Below, one piece after another: positions 62,665 through 64,000 of a DNA stretch of 64,000 nucleotides. The stretch is from Alteromonas sp. MMG017 (GTDB taxonomy: Bacteria; Pseudomonadota; Gammaproteobacteria; Enterobacterales; Alteromonadaceae). Position numbers and translations under genes: made by a program. The stretch lies in NCBI RefSeq assembly GCF_018100795.1, contig NZ_JAGJDY010000003.1, forward strand, positions 310,001 through 374,000, in the 5' to 3' direction. Numbering within the stretch: position 1 is the stretch's first letter; each line of letters begins with the position of its first letter. The notes beneath the pieces are model-generated. The model was given only the letters and a program-made list of their open reading frames with translations, was not told the origin of the DNA and did not search any database.

Positions 62665-64000
62665 CTAACGTGTTAGCGTTCGAATTAACGATGCACGCAG
62701 CTTTTTGGAAAACAAAATATCTCGTTTAGTCCACGGTAAGCTTTGCTCACCATCAACCTCGCTCCACCGCTCAAATGACGCACGTGGTGATAGCATGCCT
62801 TGTTCGTTAATGTCTTTTTCCGGTTTGCCAGCCCAGTGCGTTATTTGCGCTTCCGGTTGTCTGAAAATATATAATCGCGCTTTGGCCAATTCATAGTTCA
62901 TACGAATTAGCATCACGCCTCTCACATTTTCTGAGCCTAATGCCTCTAACCCTGAGTACTGGCGAATATCTTGGGTGTGCAGAATGACATCAGAAGTGTC
63001 TGACTGAAAGGCTTTATCGATACGTTTTAGTAGGCTAATGTCGTAGCCATTGTCATTACTAATAAACCATTTTCCATTAATGAAAATGGCAGACCCACAT
63101 GCGGTAAAATCTCGCTTTACGTCTTCTAGAAAATCTTGCGTTGCTTCAGCATCTTTCAGGCGAAGCTTATGCGTAATAGCCCCAACCTTCTCATCCAATG
63201 AGGTGAGTAATTGCAGGCGCTTTTTCGATTTGTGCGTGGAATACACCATAGAGAAATACTTCACCAGCATTTCCGCTTGATGGCGCAACTGCGCATCAAT
63301 GTGCGATTCAGTGCTGTTGTGACAGGACACTATGCCCCACAACTTACCAGTTTGAATGATAGGAATAGAAAACGATGTAGCCACGCCCATGTTTTGCATA
63401 TATTCGCCATGAATAGGCGACACACTGCGTAAATCCGAATACGTTAAGTTTAGCGGTTGTTCTGCTTGATTCAAAAAGTCAGCGGGCGGTGTAGCACTGC
63501 TAGCAATATATCGCGACGGATTTTCATAATACATCTGGCGGGCAATAGCTGGTATGTCCGATGCAGGAAATTTTAACCCAATATACTTTGGCGCCCCTTC
63601 AATGACTTTTTCTGCTACCACTTCACCGCTCCAAAGTTCATTAAAGCGATAAAGCAATATACGTTCACAGGGCAAAAACTCATCAAGGGTTGAGATAAGC
63701 TGATCCCAAAAATCCTCATCTTCCCAATGCTGTTCGATGGTAGGAAGAATGGCCGATCTTAATTGCAAATACTGACGCTGGGAGACATTAGCAATGCTTG
63801 ATTCTATCTCAATTAAAATCCCTTCTTCACTACGATGGCTTCTGAAGTTCAGTACATCATCATTGAAGGGTTCGTTAAAGGCATAAGCTCTGTCGCCAGC
63901 CTTTGAACCTAAGTTATAAAGTATACTTAACGGTAGCCAGTCGAGTGATTTTACCGGCCTGCCCACCAGCTCAGAGGGCGAGAGGTGAATAAGACTGGCC
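62665..64000 (-). CDS. bacteriophytochrome photosensory module without kinase (partial)
   Basis: The gene continues past the right edge: in-frame sequence upstream of the GTG at 63966 still reads like the end of a PAS domain (LIHLSPSELVGRPVKSL). A GAF domain follows with the phytochrome signatures FPASDIPAIARQMYYENPSRY and SPIHGEYMQNMGVATSFSIPI; the His of SPIH contacts the bilin. A PHY domain ends with PWTKRDILFSKKLRASLIRT. The reading frame then stops where a histidine kinase normally begins. The N-terminal biliverdin-binding cysteine would lie outside the window. Output must come through another protein or dimerisation. Confidence 0.9.
   Translation of the reverse strand, partial: ASLIHLSPSELVGRPVKSLDWLPLSILYNLGSKAGDRAYAFNEPFNDDVLNFRSHRSEEGILIEIESSIANVSQRQYLQLRSAILPTIEQHWEDEDFWDQLISTLDEFLPCERILLYRFNELWSGEVVAEKVIEGAPKYIGLKFPASDIPAIARQMYYENPSRYIASSATPPADFLNQAEQPLNLTYSDLRSVSPIHGEYMQNMGVATSFSIPIIQTGKLWGIVSCHNSTESHIDAQLRHQAEMLVKYFSMVYSTHKSKKRLQLLTSLDEKVGAITHKLRLKDAEATQDFLEDVKRDFTACGSAIFINGKWFISNDNGYDISLLKRIDKAFQSDTSDVILHTQDIRQYSGLEALGSENVRGVMLIRMNYELAKARLYIFRQPEAQITHWAGKPEKDINEQGMLSPRASFERWSEVDGEQSLPWTKRDILFSKKLRASLIRTLTR

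Overview
The window is 64 kb of chromosome from a marine-type gammaproteobacterium, most likely Alteromonas or a close Alteromonadaceae relative. This rests on the rpsU-yqeY-dnaG-rpoD block, several TonB receptors and porins, a complete EF-P modification set, and protein sequences that sit between the enterobacterial and Shewanella/Alteromonas types. I see no rRNA, tRNA, CRISPR array, insertion sequence or prophage. The layout is that of a core chromosome with a few accessory catabolic and nutrient-uptake islands.

Layout. 0-5.3 kb: macromolecular synthesis block (S21, YqeY, DnaG, RpoD), closed by a strong terminator. 5.4-8.9 kb: a chemoreceptor, then a short PstS-like protein with a porin. 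9.4-13.6 kb: an RND efflux pump and its adaptor. 13.7-19.8 kb: an exported Nudix lipoprotein and a possible non-phosphorylative sugar or sugar-acid pathway (class II aldolase, enolase-superfamily dehydratase, SDR, amidohydrolase-type lactonase) enclosing two unknown, translationally coupled genes. 20-23.1 kb: acyl-CoA dehydrogenase, a DUF3016 protein and a small membrane protein whose stop region is tandemly triplicated. 23.4-29.6 kb: ccoG-srkA behind an Fnr-like site, a cobalamin riboswitch with btuB, a DsbA-like protein and an HD nucleotidase.

29.8-48.4 kb is a nitrate assimilation region: porin, nrtABC, a soluble PAS-PAS chemoreceptor, and nirB-nirD-nasA-cobA-ybiB, followed by a SulP transporter, a small membrane protein and a NasR-type regulator (nitrate-sensing NIT domain plus ANTAR RNA-binding domain). 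Upstream of both nrtA and nirB I read a sigma-54 type -24/-12 element (that of nirB is imperfect), NtrC-like half-sites further upstream, and a leader ending in a hairpin plus U-tract just before the start codon. Both operons therefore look gated twice: by nitrogen starvation (NtrC/sigma-54) and by nitrate (NasR antitermination).

48.4-64 kb: nucleotidyltransferase, PAP2 phosphatase, BolA, AlkB, RlmG, a cyclophilin, and a zinc-type TonB receptor with His/Glu-rich loops behind a Zur-like palindrome, in an apparent operon with a ChaC-like enzyme and a GNAT acetyltransferase. Then come epmA, efp and epmB, a YjfB-like motility protein, two unknowns, a HAD hydrolase, and a phytochrome photosensory module without a kinase that runs off the right edge.
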